DNA of 64,000 nt from Pocillopora verrucosa. Taxonomy: Eukaryota; Cnidaria; Anthozoa; Scleractinia; Pocilloporidae. The DNA lies in the NCBI RefSeq assembly GCF_036669915.1, contig NC_089325.1:16973718-17037717 (forward strand), written 5' to 3'. The position numbers and the translations under genes are program-made. This document shows, one piece after another, positions 47,610-59,860 of this stretch (within the stretch, counting starts at the first letter, position 1; the number at the start of each line of letters is the position of its first letter). Under the pieces are notes generated by a model. The model saw nothing but the letters and a program-made list of their open reading frames with translations, was not told where the DNA came from and ran no database searches.

Positions 47610-50600
47610 TCTGATGCACTCAGGACCTGATGAGGTACACAATGCATAGAGGTTGAACTAATGTACAAGAAAAATTTGCTCAAGCATGTTATAATAGAGA
47701 ACATGTAATTAAAAAAAAGATCCACACAGAGTGAGGATTATACCTCTATCAGTATATCATGACACTTTCCAGTAAAGAAACATTTTTGACAATAGTTTTC
47801 TTAATGTTTTTTTTTTTTCAAACAAACAAACCTATAACTACTATGGTTTAAGGAAGCATAAAGCTCCAACAGCTATTATAGAACAACAATAAAACAGTGT
47901 TCCATTGTAGCTCAGCCATTTCAAAGCTACAAACCAAAAGGATATTCATTTAGCTGATAACCAGTTCCTTCCTTTTTGACTACTACTGAGAATTTAGTGT
48001 CAACATCACTTAATGTTCCTTAATTATCAGTTTGCTGTCTCCTTGATAGTGAAAGAACACAGTGAAAGAAATTCATCTTTTGGCATCTAGAGGTTGAGGG
48101 GTTAATAACTGGCTGATCAAGTTGGTTTTATTTCTAACTGATATGTAAAATTGAATCATGTTGAAACTAATTTTGACAAAAGGGGGTGTGTTAGAGGTGG
48201 GGTAAATAATGTATACCGAATGTACAGAGCTAATTATGGAAAGAATCTAACAAAGTACCACTACTCTGAGGGAAAGAACAAACCAAATGACAGAGACTCA
48301 TTGAGCATCAATAAAGTTAATCACATATTAGTGCATTTGTGACAGAGGTAATAAAAACAACAGTAAAGGTAAGTTAGGTGCATAAACAGGTACCATGTTG
48401 TTTTGTCAAAATGTGAACTAATGCAGTAAATGCCCTTTAGTAGCATATTTTCCAGTTCTCCAAACTGTTATTTTTAATTCCGTAAACTAACTTCATTTCA
48501 CATATAGATCAAATGATTCACGGTGTATAAGTGCCAAATACTTTGAGGTGTTGAATATTGACGAGGAATGTATCGTGTATATTGTTTTATTTGGCTGGCG
48601 CCAGAGGAAAGAAGAAAACAAAAATTATGCAGACTGAGGGAAATTTAGTTAAAACTGCACAGCTCAAATAAAATGCTTATTTTGCGAGCTAAAACTAAGT
48701 TATATTTCTTCCCAATGTGATACATTTGCCCGCACGTGCTAAGACCCAACGAATCAAGTATCTATCTCTCCAACAAATGGAACTCCGCTTGGATTGCACG
48801 CAATGCAAAATGTTCTGGAAGCCTTCACTCTTCTATCAAGTCGAAACAAACTTTGCAAATGTACGAAAGTACAATACTTTATAAATGTACGTAAGCTGCT
48901 GCTTTTAAGATGCTAGCACGGCCAGGGGTTTGAATGATTCATTGTACTCTTGGGTCCTTCGATGTGATGTTGTTTCAATTGTCGAAATAGGATCACACAA
49001 AGGCTCAAAAGATTCTAATGAGGAATAAAACCGCTCTGCATTTTCTACAGTGGACTAAAAAGTTAACCTATCCTTGGGTTTGTAACTGCAGATCTCTTTG
49101 TTTTTATTCTTCCGCATCTTAAATTTAACATGACCGTCCCTGAGGAGGACGCCATTTTTAAGCTGGCGTGCTTCACAATATTTCCGCTTGAGTCATGAGG
49201 ATGAAGTGAAAAAAGAAACATAGAGCTAAAGTCTCACCTTGCTAGGAGTCCTTTTAAAGGACTTCCTCCTCGTTTATTTCCTGGAGTGAAAATTACCCTA
49301 GCACGTAAGTCTGCAGCAACCCGAGCGTTCAGTCGGGCTCTCACAACAAGAACAAAAGGCTTGGCTGCTTAGTAAATAAACAGAAACAAACAAATGTCGG
49401 CGAATCAAGAATCACCAGCTCATTCCCTTGGGTGCAAACCCGCCAAACTTGAATAACTTGATTGATCGTAGGACACAGACCTTTCAAGACTCAGACTAAT
49501 ACCCCACTCACACCAGCAAACTTAAATGGAACCGAGTTTAACCTAATAAAAATCAGAAACAAACCTCTGAATAACTGAATTTTCCAGAGAATTCAAGTAG
49601 CCTCTTACATGCTACATTTGAAGTACCATCAAAAATATAAAATAAGAACATTATCATAACTATTATCAATCAGCTACACGGCTCAGTGAAGTGCAGGAAT
49701 GTTTACCACATCACGAATAACATGGCCTGAAGAGAAGAGGCGTGATTTTGGAGATCTTGTACCCAGTACTTCACAGGTAAACCTTTGTATCTAATCTCCT
49801 GAGAAATGGTCAGAAGGAGGGAGGGGGGAGGGTGGGGCTTCCCCGCCCCTCCCCTACCGTCCACTCTAAATCTGAAAGGTCATAAATCAAACATGGCTGG
49901 CGGGATAAACGATCATGAGTTTGTAACGCTAACTCTTCCTAACGAGACGCCTGCACTTCAGGCTGTAACTAACACCTGAAGTTCACATACCTGCATCAGG
50001 TTGAATAAGGGGAATGTTAATAATAGTGGCGCACGGGAACTGCTGTTCTATAACCCAACGCGGTCAAGTTGAATACACATAAGTCTCTCACTTTTAAGTG
50101 TGGGACTCACAAAAATACCCACGTGACTAAGTAAACATTTCGAATTAATATTTTATCTCCTTTTCATACAGATTGAAACTGCTTTTCTCTTTCTGAGCTT
50201 AACATATTATCGCACCTTCAGTAGAGATGTCCTGCATAATAACTGAAGTAACAACTTTTTAGAAGGGACTGCTTTTAACTCAGACATTCATTAGCCAATA
50301 AGACATAAGCTGCTTGTCAAAAATGGCGTTGAGATAGGTTCCTCAGTGACAATTTCTCGTTATCAGTCATGCTTGATACGAATGAATGTCTTAGGCCCGG
50401 TTCATAGGTAGAGAGAGGTAGAGTTATTATAGCGGACGAAAATACTCGAAGGCTCCTTATTTTGCAAAAGAATTCTCGCAGGTACAAAAGGAGGTTGCTC
50501 ACAATGTAACAATATGTGCCGCAATCTGTGCAGAAAAAAGAAGGTTAATACTACAAATTATAGTTGTTAATGTGCTTCTTGTGTCTTGAGAAAATGCAGC

Positions 50601-52798
50601 AAAAGAATACCGATCCTGCGGTATCAGATGACGTTTTTGATTTATGAAAGGAAAGGGAAATTTTCAAAACCTATTACAGCTCTTTGGATTGGGAAAGGAA
50701 AGATGATATTGTTTACTTGTTCCTAAAATTTCACATAAGTAAGCATAAAGCAATACTCATAGCAGGGTGGAAAAAGTACCTCAACAGCGTGACTACACGT
50801 TAGGGAGTTTGAGCTTAAGGGGTTGATTTGAGGTTGATTTGCTCTCCTGAACTCATCACTAGCTCTACACTCAGATTTAAAAGGGCTTTGGTTACTGCGT
50901 ATTCCTCTGTCGATTTACCAGTTTGACGATCAAGTGTCAGAGGAGTTTTTGCCATTGATCGTTCAAGGCAAACTTTCTTGCACCTCTCTTTGTCTGCTTC
51001 TCGTTCGCAAGATGCCTTCCGTTTACGATTGAGTCGCGACACCTAGGCTGTTGGCGTTTATTATCCAGGAGTTGAGGTATCGTAAATCGTTTTTGCAAGT
51101 GCCATAAGCACATTTCTATGTCGTAACCATTATGTTTAGGTATACACTTACTAGACAACTGCAATCGTACACGTTCATAGAGTTGAAATCGGTTTTAATT
51201 TTGGGAATCAAGGCTTCCTCACGTTCTACAGCGATTCGTGGGCACTAATTTCCTGTCAGACGTGGATTTATTTGAAAATCTACGCACTAAATACCCTGAA
51301 AATACCTGATCAGATACATCACTGTACGCAGAACTAATTCGATTATTCTATGCCGCAGCGCTTCCTGTAACTTTTTTCGCATCTGCTTCAAGTGCAGCGA
51401 AACGACAACTTGCTTGACAAATGATCAAATAAATGATAAAAGAAAGAGGTCAATTTTGAGTGAAGAAACGTTTTTTGAAAGTGGGCAGTTATTTAAGAAA
51501 AATTTCCCAAGCCGAGTTTGGATACACGTGCTGCGAGCTCGACTCAATGTCCGAACTTTCAGGGTTTGTGTACATCAAAAGTCACGTGACACTATACGTG
51601 AAATCTAAAGCCCAAAAGGTGAATTGATCGGAAGCATTATGATTAAGTACTTTGTTGTTCATGTCGAAAGTCCCGTGAAATTGTTTGGTTTAGTGTTGTA
51701 ACAAAAAATTTTTTTAGTCTTCCATGGTCAGCCAGCCGGCATGCCCATTCATATATGCCAGTGGTGAAGAAACAAGTTCACTCAGAGAGGAGACTGGAAA
51801 GAAGAGAGAGAAAAATACTAAAAGAGTGAAGACAGTCTGCAAAAGAGCAGAGTCAGAATTCTGTAGTTAGAGAAGAATTATTTAGTGTCAATCAAATTGT
51901 GATCAACCAGAGTTACACAGAATGAAATAAGCTCGGATGTTAGTAGAACTGTGTACCGACTGGGGAACCGAGTAATTTATTGAGTAAAAAGAGAAAAAGA
52001 CATTATTCTCTTCATCCGGTGGAAGTTCCAAGTTACTGAAACTAATTGAGGTTTTAAAACCTCGATTTGTTTATTTTACGAAGTAGGACATCTTTCAAAT
52101 GATCGACATTATACTTAATAAGAAACAATTCCATTAAAAACGCTTGAGCCAGTAAGAGTTCTGGGTTATTGACTGAATGATTGAGGTTTTAAAACCCCAT
52201 TGTAGATATTTGACTCAGTATGACATCTTTCAAGTGACCGACATTTTTATTTTACACTCAGTCATAAGAAACAATTCCATTAAAAACGCTTGAGCAAGTG
52301 GGGATTCTGGGTTAACGACTGAATGATTGGGGATTTAAAACCCCAATGTAGATATTTGACTTAGTAAGACGTCTCTCAAGTGACCAATACTTCTATTTTA
52401 CGCTCAGTCATAGGAAACAATTCCACCGGAACTCGGATATGACATTGATCCGATGGACAATCTTTAATTAGACGCCTCGATAACATTTTTGGAAACTTTT
52501 AGCGAGATATGAAATTAAGCCTGCTATTTAACCTTCGCGTGACCTACAAGTTTTCTCATGGGAAAGAAATAAAGCCAAATTAATCCTCGGACTGGAAAAT
52601 GTCTTGAATGCGTTATCCATGCCTTAACTGACATTTTACCTATGCCCCGCGGCTCACAACTCACAGACACCTGCAGTACTTTACCCAGTGGGCGAGTAAA
52701 AACCCTTTCATGTTTGTTCATTTGGCTTAGTAGGTTATCTTGTAAATGATCTCTTTTATTCGAAGTAATTGGCTTGTTTGTGAATTTTTTTAGAAGGG
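47610..52798. other. NNT upstream region and intergenic DNA
   Basis: No protein gene is supported. A non-coding NNT first exon or promoter probably lies in the first 1.7 kb, where a minus-strand AAAATGGCGTCC motif (49150-49161) resembles a YY1-type site. A minus-strand, Arg/Lys-rich pair of overlapping frames at 50815-51164 is not recognisable. The tandem array at 52.0-52.4 kb is listed separately. Confidence 0.4.
52041..52435. repeat. Tandem repeat, three units of 135-146 bp with palindromic core
   Basis: Each unit holds a core such as GAGGTTTTAAAACCTC (52048-52063), then ATTTGACTnAGTA, GACATCTTTCAA and GAAACAATTCCA. Cores start near 52046, 52181 and 52327. The third core pairs TTGGGG with CCCCAA. 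Confidence 0.85.
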
Positions 52799-52804
52799 TA
52801 TAAA
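52799..52804 (+). promoter_or_regulatory. TATA box of the 52912 peptide gene
   Basis: TATAAA, 113 bp upstream of the ATG. A transcription start about 30 bp downstream would leave a leader of about 80 bases. Confidence 0.55.
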
Positions 52805-52911
52805 ATTGAATGAATATATTTGTCTTGAAATCCCGGCTGAGACGGTTCTGGCGACTCAGGTCATTTTTTCAAACGCAGCTTCACAACACAGTTCGAGATA
52901 TTTGTTGGATT

Positions 52912-53172
52912 ATGAAGACCCAAACTGTTTCAATCGCTCTTGCTGCTCTTATTCTTAATTTACTATTGATTTCTGAGACTGATTGCTTCTCTGGACCAAT
53001 ACCAAAAAAGAGAGAGGTTGAAGCAAAGGTATCATTTTTTTCGTTAACATTTTACATATGGTATGGGACCCAAACAATTATCAGAATTTAGACAGTTGTT
53101 CTGTTGTTATGTAGTTCTTTTTGCAATTAAATATTGTTTCTAACTGTTTTTATTTAGCAAGACTTTGCTTAA
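52912..53172 (+). CDS. Short secreted peptide precursor
   Basis: Exon 1 (52912-53028) encodes 39 residues. Residues 1-24 form a strong signal peptide (MKTQTVSIALAALILNLLLI core), then CFSGPIP, a KKR cleavage site and EVEAK. A GTATCA donor follows. The nearest acceptor (TATTTAG, ending 53157) gives QDFA and a stop, for a 43-aa precursor. Another AG at 53160 keeps phase and adds about 24 residues with two more cysteines. A third frame in exon 2 (CLRCFVQRGSRLYPRHACF) is open and Cys-rich but does not fit the phase. The gene sits 2 kb from three GPCR loci. The longer upstream frame from 52810 is disregarded because the signal peptide begins at the internal ATG. Family unknown. Confidence 0.5.
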
Positions 53173-53309
53173 GGTGTTTTGTTCAACGTGGAAGTCGACT
53201 TTATCCACGGCATGCGTGTTTTCCAAAGTTCAGAGAGAATAGTTCTGAGGGACCTCGAGCAAATCACAACAGTAACACCAATGAGGACGTAGTAAAACAA
53301 AACGTCTAA

Positions 53310-54869
53310 TAAGCAGAAAAACGTTTAGCGAGAGCGTTTTAAAACTCTGTACATCGTCTAAGCCGTCCTCTGCAAAACAACAACATGAAAGGGTACTAAA
53401 ATATGCGCGGTCTCAGAACGAAAATCCTGACGGCAAATTATTTAAGTTTCCATTTGAAACTCAACGCTGCTTACATACGTTAAGCTGACAGTTCAGTGAA
53501 CTTGAGGTGCGGCGCCGTAAGAGACGGTAAACACATCCGGCCATCCGCAAAATTCTAACTAAAAATTTCCATTCATTTTTTAACTGACGTCTTCCTCGCC
53601 GTTCTCGTCCAGGCTCTTTAAGGCCCCTAACAACAGAATTCAACCAAATTATAAAATTTACCCACTAATTTTTGTAACAAAGTCTTCTGAGGATGTTGTT
53701 ATAGATATACGATTCCGTTTACATGAGTAAAAGGGGAGTTTCTTTTTAAATCATTTTGCCTCACATCTTTTCTCGCTGCTTTGATCGTTGCAATCTCAGT
53801 TATTCTTCATTTCCTCAAAGTATCCAAGATTTTGATTTTATTTGTATGAAACTGAACGGTATTTCGATACCTGAAACCACGAAGTTTTTGAAGTAGTCGA
53901 ATTAGAAAGCGACCCTCTGTAAGTAGTGTGCAGCGTCTAAGCTGAGATTCGTGGATTTAAGTGTTAAAAATAGTCCACTGTTGGCTGAAATACATTTTAT
54001 TACACTTGATATTTACAGTTTGACAGAAGGATAAGAAGGGCAGAAGCCCAGAAGGAAGCGAGAAGCTTCGGACGCGAGGGAATGGACGAGAGGTTCTCTG
54101 ACAAATGGATAGCACAGCAAAAGTAGCCATGTTTATTGGAGGGGAGATCATAATGATGTCGCCGAAACTAGATTATAGAAAAGAGCTCTGTAAATCAAAA
54201 GATTTAAGGAAAAAAAAAGGAACAGAAGGGATAAATAAAAGGAGTAAAAAAAACAAAGTTCTGTTTCTTGAATGATTTTGGAAATGAAGGAAACCAAAGG
54301 ACTTAAGTACTGAAAGTTTCAGCCACACATATTTCGGTGGTTTCGCTCGCTGCAGTTTTTCTTGATCAACCAGTGAGACTCGACACTATACTATAAAATT
54401 TACGAAAGCCGAGGAGGGACTCCCGAATTTTGACTACCGACTTTCGACTTTCGACTTCCGACTTCCGACTTCCGACTTCCGACTTCCCGACTTCCCGACT
54501 TCCGACTTCCGACTTCCGACTTCCGACTTCCGACTTCCCGACTTTCGTCGAATTAGAATGCCCGAATACTACTCGCAAGTTCCTATATTGGTTGGAGGAA
54601 GTTATCATGAACATAGAATTTAATATATTTTCTCTGAAGCTTAGTGTTCGAAAATTTTAAATGCGTGGGTGAAACCAAATAAAATGTATGGCTGAAATTT
54701 GGAACAATCAACAATTCGACCCCGTTATTCAACAAAGAGGTTTCGCGTCAGCTGGTTGACTTTTTGTGGGTCTCAGTGTAAAAAGCTTCGCGCGAACTTA
54801 ATCCTTGAGTGGTCTTCAATAAAATACAACAATTCGGAGCTCAAACTACGATACAATTTTATCAACCCT
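53310..54869. other. Intergenic DNA
   Basis: Beyond the CTTCCGA array at 54430-54545 I see no gene or RNA that I can support. Confidence 0.45.
54430..54545. repeat. 7-bp tandem repeat (CGACTTC)n
   Basis: About 15 units of CGACTTC with occasional extra C or T. The short frames on both strands here are repeat by-products. Confidence 0.9.
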
Positions 54870-55776
54870 CTACGGACCTACAAAAAAGCAACCGAAGAAA
54901 TTCTTGAGACCTTGACGATAATTTCGACAGAATACAAAACAAATGATGGGGTTCATAGCACAATTTGAGTGTGCCAGGAAAAAAGCAAAACCTATGAAGT
55001 ATTGGAAACCGCAAGATGATAATATATCTGAGGAATAGAGGGTTAGAAACCACCAGATACTGTACGGCAGCCAGCACATTATAAACCCTGACACAATAGC
55101 AGAGGACATCTTAAGAACATTTCTCTCTGCTTTTAAACGTTTTGCTGTCGTGTTGACTGATTGTTCGCCGGGAATCTTCTGGGATTTGATTTTTAAAGCA
55201 ATACCAAAGTAAAGTAGGCCAATCAAAACCAAAGGGGCGCACAGGAATACCACGATTATTGCCACAGCATAGTTTTCGTAGGACAAAGACTTTCCTAATG
55301 TGTCATTCCACTGTCGGACACACACCAGCTCTCCTTGGTACTTGATAACTTTCCGAGCGAACAGTTCTGGGACCCAGACAGCGAAAGCGTTGATCCAGGT
55401 GGCGAGAATAACGAACCGACACCGCTTTGAACTGATGAGTGGTGAACTGAGAGGAAATACCACAGCTCCAAATCGATCCACAGCTATCAGACCAAGGCTC
55501 TGAATTGACACAGCAGGGGAAGTTTTCCTTGAAAAGTAGTTCAACTTACACAGGGCTTGACCGAGAGGACCGCTGACCAGCCAAGAGCCGCTATACAAGG
55601 TAATCAATTTCTCTGGAAGCAGGAAAATCGGATACAGTAGATCGGACATAACCATATTTACAATTAAAACGTTGATTGGCTTTCTGAGGGTTTTCGTCAA
55701 TTCTCTCAGCTGCGGGATTGAAGCAGCTCGACATGATCTGTATTCCATTCACTGTCTTGGTAACGTTAGTCGACAT
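54870..55776 (-). CDS. Class A GPCR lacking TM1 (probably disrupted)
   Basis: The main frame 55748-54870 encodes 292 aa with six membrane segments: TM2 NVLIVNMVMSDLLYPIFLLP, TM3 ending DRF (91-93, variant of DRY), C67 and C143 for the extracellular disulfide, TM5 near 160-183, TM6 with FIMCWLP (222-228) and TM7 with NPIIC (266-270, variant of NPxxY). An overlapping frame starting at 55776 encodes MSTNVTKTVNGIQ and MSSCFNPAA, the N-terminus matching MSSCYNPAA of the relative at 60.8 kb. In that relative about 29 residues, including TM1, separate NPAA from the KTLKKPIN loop. Here NPAA runs almost directly into KTLRKPIN in another frame. So a frame-shifting deletion removed TM1. It resembles cnidarian peptide/amine-type receptors, and the ligand is unknown. 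Non-function or an assembly gap are both possible. Confidence 0.75.
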
Positions 55777-55869
55777 TCTCCGCCAGACGCCAGAACTCAG
55801 TGTGAGATCAGTTTCTTCTTTAGCCAGCAGTTCTTTGTCTGACTCTGAAGCCTCTCTATACTCTATTTA

Positions 55870-57015
55870 AAGAAAAAAAAGCTCATTTTTTACATATATA
55901 TATTAGAAATGTTTGATAAAGCTTCTCCAGAAATTATTTCATTTCTAGTTTTAATTCGCAGTCTGTACCGAAACTTCCTGAAAGCTGATTTATTACACTT
56001 GAAAGTTAGCGGGAATGGAATAGCCAAGAATGGTCTAAAACTGGTATTGTAATTCGTTTTGTTATCAAAATGAAAAAAAAGCGATACGATCGGTTACAAA
56101 AAACAATATTAGAGAACTATACATGCAAACGAATCCTTGAGGTCAGAACGGTTTTTAAAAGCGTTTAGGTGAAAACTTTCCTCAGAATCTCATTCGAAGT
56201 ATCATATACTTTATTCATTGCCCAAAGCTTAGTGGCTGCAAAAGAGTGCTCCTACCTTGACGCAGAAATCTCTTACACATGTTTTTGTTATTTAAAAAGT
56301 TACATCAGTCTGTCAGTTGGCGTGTAAACAATAAACAATCATCTTCTCGACGTCCAAATAAAATCAAATGATTTTTTTCTCTTGCAAAATAATCTTAATT
56401 AATGTTCTAAGTTAAAGCTACTGCTGGCTACAAAAACGAAAGTGCAATTTTCTAGAGAGCGTCGAAAGTATTCGGTTTAATATTACAATGTTTTGCTCCA
56501 TCGCTCTCTATGAATGGTCTAGAAAACTTGCGCTACCGTCTTAATGGACAGGGACGAGCTAAAAACAATCTACATTTGATCACCTGTCTTACTTTGAAGG
56601 ATCAATGGTACCTGCCAATAAATGCCTTGGTTCTGTTTGGTTTTGATGCCTTTATAAAGATTAATTTAATTGAGAACGTGACACATGTAAATAGCAAAAC
56701 TCAACTCTTACGCTTGGCAGGATGTTAATCATGTTGAATATCATCGGTGAGTCAAACACTCCTCCAGCTGTCCGAGAAGCTTGAAATTTATGGTTAATAT
56801 AAGGCCTTCCTTTTTTTGATTTACAGCTACAATCAACACCTTTCGTTTTGGGGAACCAATTGAACGAAGGTTTCCTCAGAAATTAGTGGGAGCCAACATA
56901 CTTTCATTTGACACAAGCCCATTAGAAACCAGCTTAGGATAAGCATTCGTCTCATCAACTGAAATAATAGACGAAAAGCAAAAGTTGCGGCAACAACGAT
57001 AACGCTCCAAATAAA
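55870..57015. other. Spacer between divergent GPCR genes
   Basis: This is probably the shared upstream region of the - strand receptor and the + strand receptor. No TATA box or coding exon was recognised. Confidence 0.4.
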
Positions 57016-58077
57016 ATGGTCGATCTATCATCACGCAGTGTAGCTTTGACCATCGTGGAGTCCGGCTTTATGATTGCACTGAATATTCTGTCTCTAGGAG
57101 GCAACATCATGGTATGTATAGCCGTGTACAGGAACACAAGACTCCGCACTACCACTAATATTTACATCATCGCGTTGGCTATCAGCGATCTTTTGAGCGC
57201 CATTTTCGTCATGCCGTTTGCAGCGGGAGTGCTCATTTCAGGAAGATGGCCCTTTGGTAAAGAATTTTGTCAGATAAACGCCTTTTTCAGCCTATTTGTT
57301 GTGTACGTTTCACCTGTGACGATGGGTTTGACAGCAGTTAACAGATACATAAGAATATGCAAGTCAGACATGGAGTGTAAACGGTTCTTCTCCCCAATAA
57401 GATCCCGCCTCGTGCTGGCCTTTACATGGGGCTTAATTGCTTGTTACATCCTGGTTTCCCGCTTGGCTGGTCTACAAGGCTTTCAATTTGTGCCAGAGTA
57501 TGCCTCGTGCTTGAACCAACATCTGGCTGCATCTAGCAAAATTGTTCATTATTTCGTGGTTATTGGCTTGTTTTTCCTTCTTCCCCTGGCGGTGACTATT
57601 TTCAGCTACAGAAAAGTCTCCAGAAAGATCAATGAACACAACACCAATTTTGCAATGACCCATCAAAGTCAAAAACGGAATGCCGATTTCAGCGCACATG
57701 AAATCCGAATAAGCAAGTCATTATTCGTCGTAGTATTTGCCTTCATGTTATGCTGGGTTCCTGCTTGGTTGATTACCATCCTGGTACGCTTTGTAGGAAA
57801 AGTACCTCGCAATGTTCAACTTTTGTGCGCTTTCTTCTTGAATTTGTCCAACACTATTAATCCTTTCATTTACGCCGGAATGAATCCGTTGTTTAGGTTA
57901 GAGTTCACAAGAATACTCCACTGTGCATACTACAATAAAATTCGCAATGAATCGGGCTCGAACACTGATGATAATCAACAGGGATCGAGTCAAAAAACCG
58001 TCGCCCTTGCTCAAGCACCACACAGCACCACACCTTGTAAATTACTGGGCGCCAGTTCAACAATCGACGAAAATTAA
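57016..58077 (+). CDS. Class A rhodopsin-like GPCR, intronless
   Basis: Complete 353-aa receptor with seven membrane segments. Landmarks: GGN in TM1 (N30), D58 in TM2, C85 at TM3 and C165 in loop 2 for the disulfide, NRY (109-111) in place of DRY, FMLCWVP (243-249) in TM6, NPFIY (282-286) in TM7 and a polar C-terminal tail with Ser/Thr. The NRY triplet and the general pattern recall melatonin-receptor-like cnidarian GPCRs, although these often have NAxxY in TM7, so the ligand stays open. The ATG in AAAATGG context is the first in frame. AATAAA follows 76 bases after the stop. It is not closely similar to the two - strand receptors on either side. Confidence 0.9.
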   Translation: MVDLSSRSVALTIVESGFMIALNILSLGGNIMVCIAVYRNTRLRTTTNIYIIALAISDLLSAIFVMPFAAGVLISGRWPFGKEFCQINAFFSLFVVYVSPVTMGLTAVNRYIRICKSDMECKRFFSPIRSRLVLAFTWGLIACYILVSRLAGLQGFQFVPEYASCLNQHLAASSKIVHYFVVIGLFFLLPLAVTIFSYRKVSRKINEHNTNFAMTHQSQKRNADFSAHEIRISKSLFVVVFAFMLCWVPAWLITILVRFVGKVPRNVQLLCAFFLNLSNTINPFIYAGMNPLFRLEFTRILHCAYYNKIRNESGSNTDDNQQGSSQKTVALAQAPHSTTPCKLLGASSTIDEN

Positions 58078-58152
58078 AATCAAAACGAAACATCGTTAGG
58101 TAAGGAAATTGATTTTACAGAACGGAGTATCAAAGGCGTGAAAAGTATACAA

Positions 58153-58158
58153 AATAAA
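58153..58158 (+). terminator. Poly(A) signal of the 57016 GPCR
   Basis: AATAAA, 76 bases after the TAA stop. Confidence 0.5.
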
Positions 58159-58159
58159 A

Positions 58160-59860
58160 TAAGCATGCAGATTAGTAAAAAGTAGTGAGCTAGGGAGATA
58201 AATCGCGACTAATTTTGATCGTGTTGGACAGGACAGAGTTTTTTCTGCAATAAAGGGGAATCTTTCGATGGAGACCGTTTCTTGAAACTACGTGGATTTC
58301 ATCAGTACACTTTGAAAAAATGTACGAAAATTTAAAAGAATTTGACTTTTTCGGATTTGCGAGAACATTTTTGGCGGATAGCAATTTCTGTTATTGAATG
58401 TATCCGGCAGACAATGTGTCCTATGCGTCAATTGAAAGCGGTGTGCTTATTTATTAGTCTATTCAACTGAAAGTCCTTTTAAGTTCATGATATATTCATC
58501 AGGGACGTATCCACAATTTTTTTCCCACCTGCGTGACTTTTATAACATGATTCTTGCAAAGGTTGAAACAAAAATTGGACTTTCTTTACGACATACTCTT
58601 GAGTTCTTAAGTAACAAAGAAGCAGGAAGAATAAATCTCGTAACGTTGAAGCACTCGGTTAACACGCTTCCAGATCTCTGAAAATGGTTACGACAAGTCA
58701 AAAGCTGGACACCCCCTTTTTCATGATGCATCGTTAAAAAGGTTGATAGGTTTTCTCAGGCTTAGTATCTTGTAGACAGTAATTGCAATGAAGATTTTTC
58801 CAGTAAATGAAACAAAAAATCGCAGAAAACAAGCAAAGTGCAAGCGATTCTTTCTGCAATGAGATTGAAACAAGATTTTTAGATATATGAAAATTCACAT
58901 ATTTGCACTGCGGTGGAAAGATGAAATTAGAAGATCCTCGCAGCTAAGAACACTACTGAAACTAGTAGTTGTAAGTAGGACCTGAAAAAAAATTTCTATA
59001 TATGGAAAATGATTTTCACCAAACGTTATTACGCTAAATTTCCTTTGGCTGGAAACAAAAAATTTTTCCGTGCATTGAGAATTATTCGAATTAATAAAAC
59101 AACTATTTCATTTTGCGCTTTTTGAAAACGAGATTGGGTTCCGCTAACATTATCTCTTTTGGGATGCGAACAGTTTTCTAAGAGTGAGGCTCAAGGAAAG
59201 CTGTGAGCTTTGAATGCCATGCGATAATTATACCTAGCGAATCAGTTACAGGTTCGTAAGTTCGTTAGCGGTAAATTCTTTGTGTGCATTCCATCGTTCC
59301 GGCATTGTAACAGTCATGCGCCGGATTCGACTAGACCCCTAGATTTAAAAAAAACTACCCAGAATGATATTTACCACACAAGATAATCGTTGAGAAAAAG
59401 TTCAAACAACGGTTTGGGTAAGGCTTCTCTTTTGATAAGTTTAAATATGTACATTATCATAGGTAAGTGAGTTTGGAAGGGAAGACGAGAATACTCGATA
59501 TTTATTTATTACTTTCAGTACGAGTAGAGGGAGTTGTCACGTCTCTCTGTTACTAATGATTACCAAAGGCCACTTTTGGTAACTAATCAGTTTTTTACCA
59601 GAACTAGTTCTTATTTTGATATATCATGTCTTAAAAAGACATCAAGCTGACATTTTACACAGTTTCTTTTTGTTAATCAATAATTCAAACATATATTTTT
59701 GTTTTTCAATTAACGCATTTCTTTTGTGAGATCTTAATTTACCTTGCTGAATTTTCCTTAGTCTGAAACGAAAAAATCAGAAAGAAAGAAATCTTTGGGG
59801 TTGGTCTGAATAGTCTAAGGGCTCAAACTGCGGTGCAACTTCGTTAGTCCCAAGGTCAAC
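58160..59860. other. Intergenic DNA
   Basis: No supported gene. Open frames near 58487-58731 are short and without features. Confidence 0.45.

Noticed and set aside
50815..51164. Two overlapping minus-strand frames rich in Arg, Lys and Glu
   Set aside because: Composition hints at a transposon protein remnant, but no motif is recognisable and the two frames do not join.
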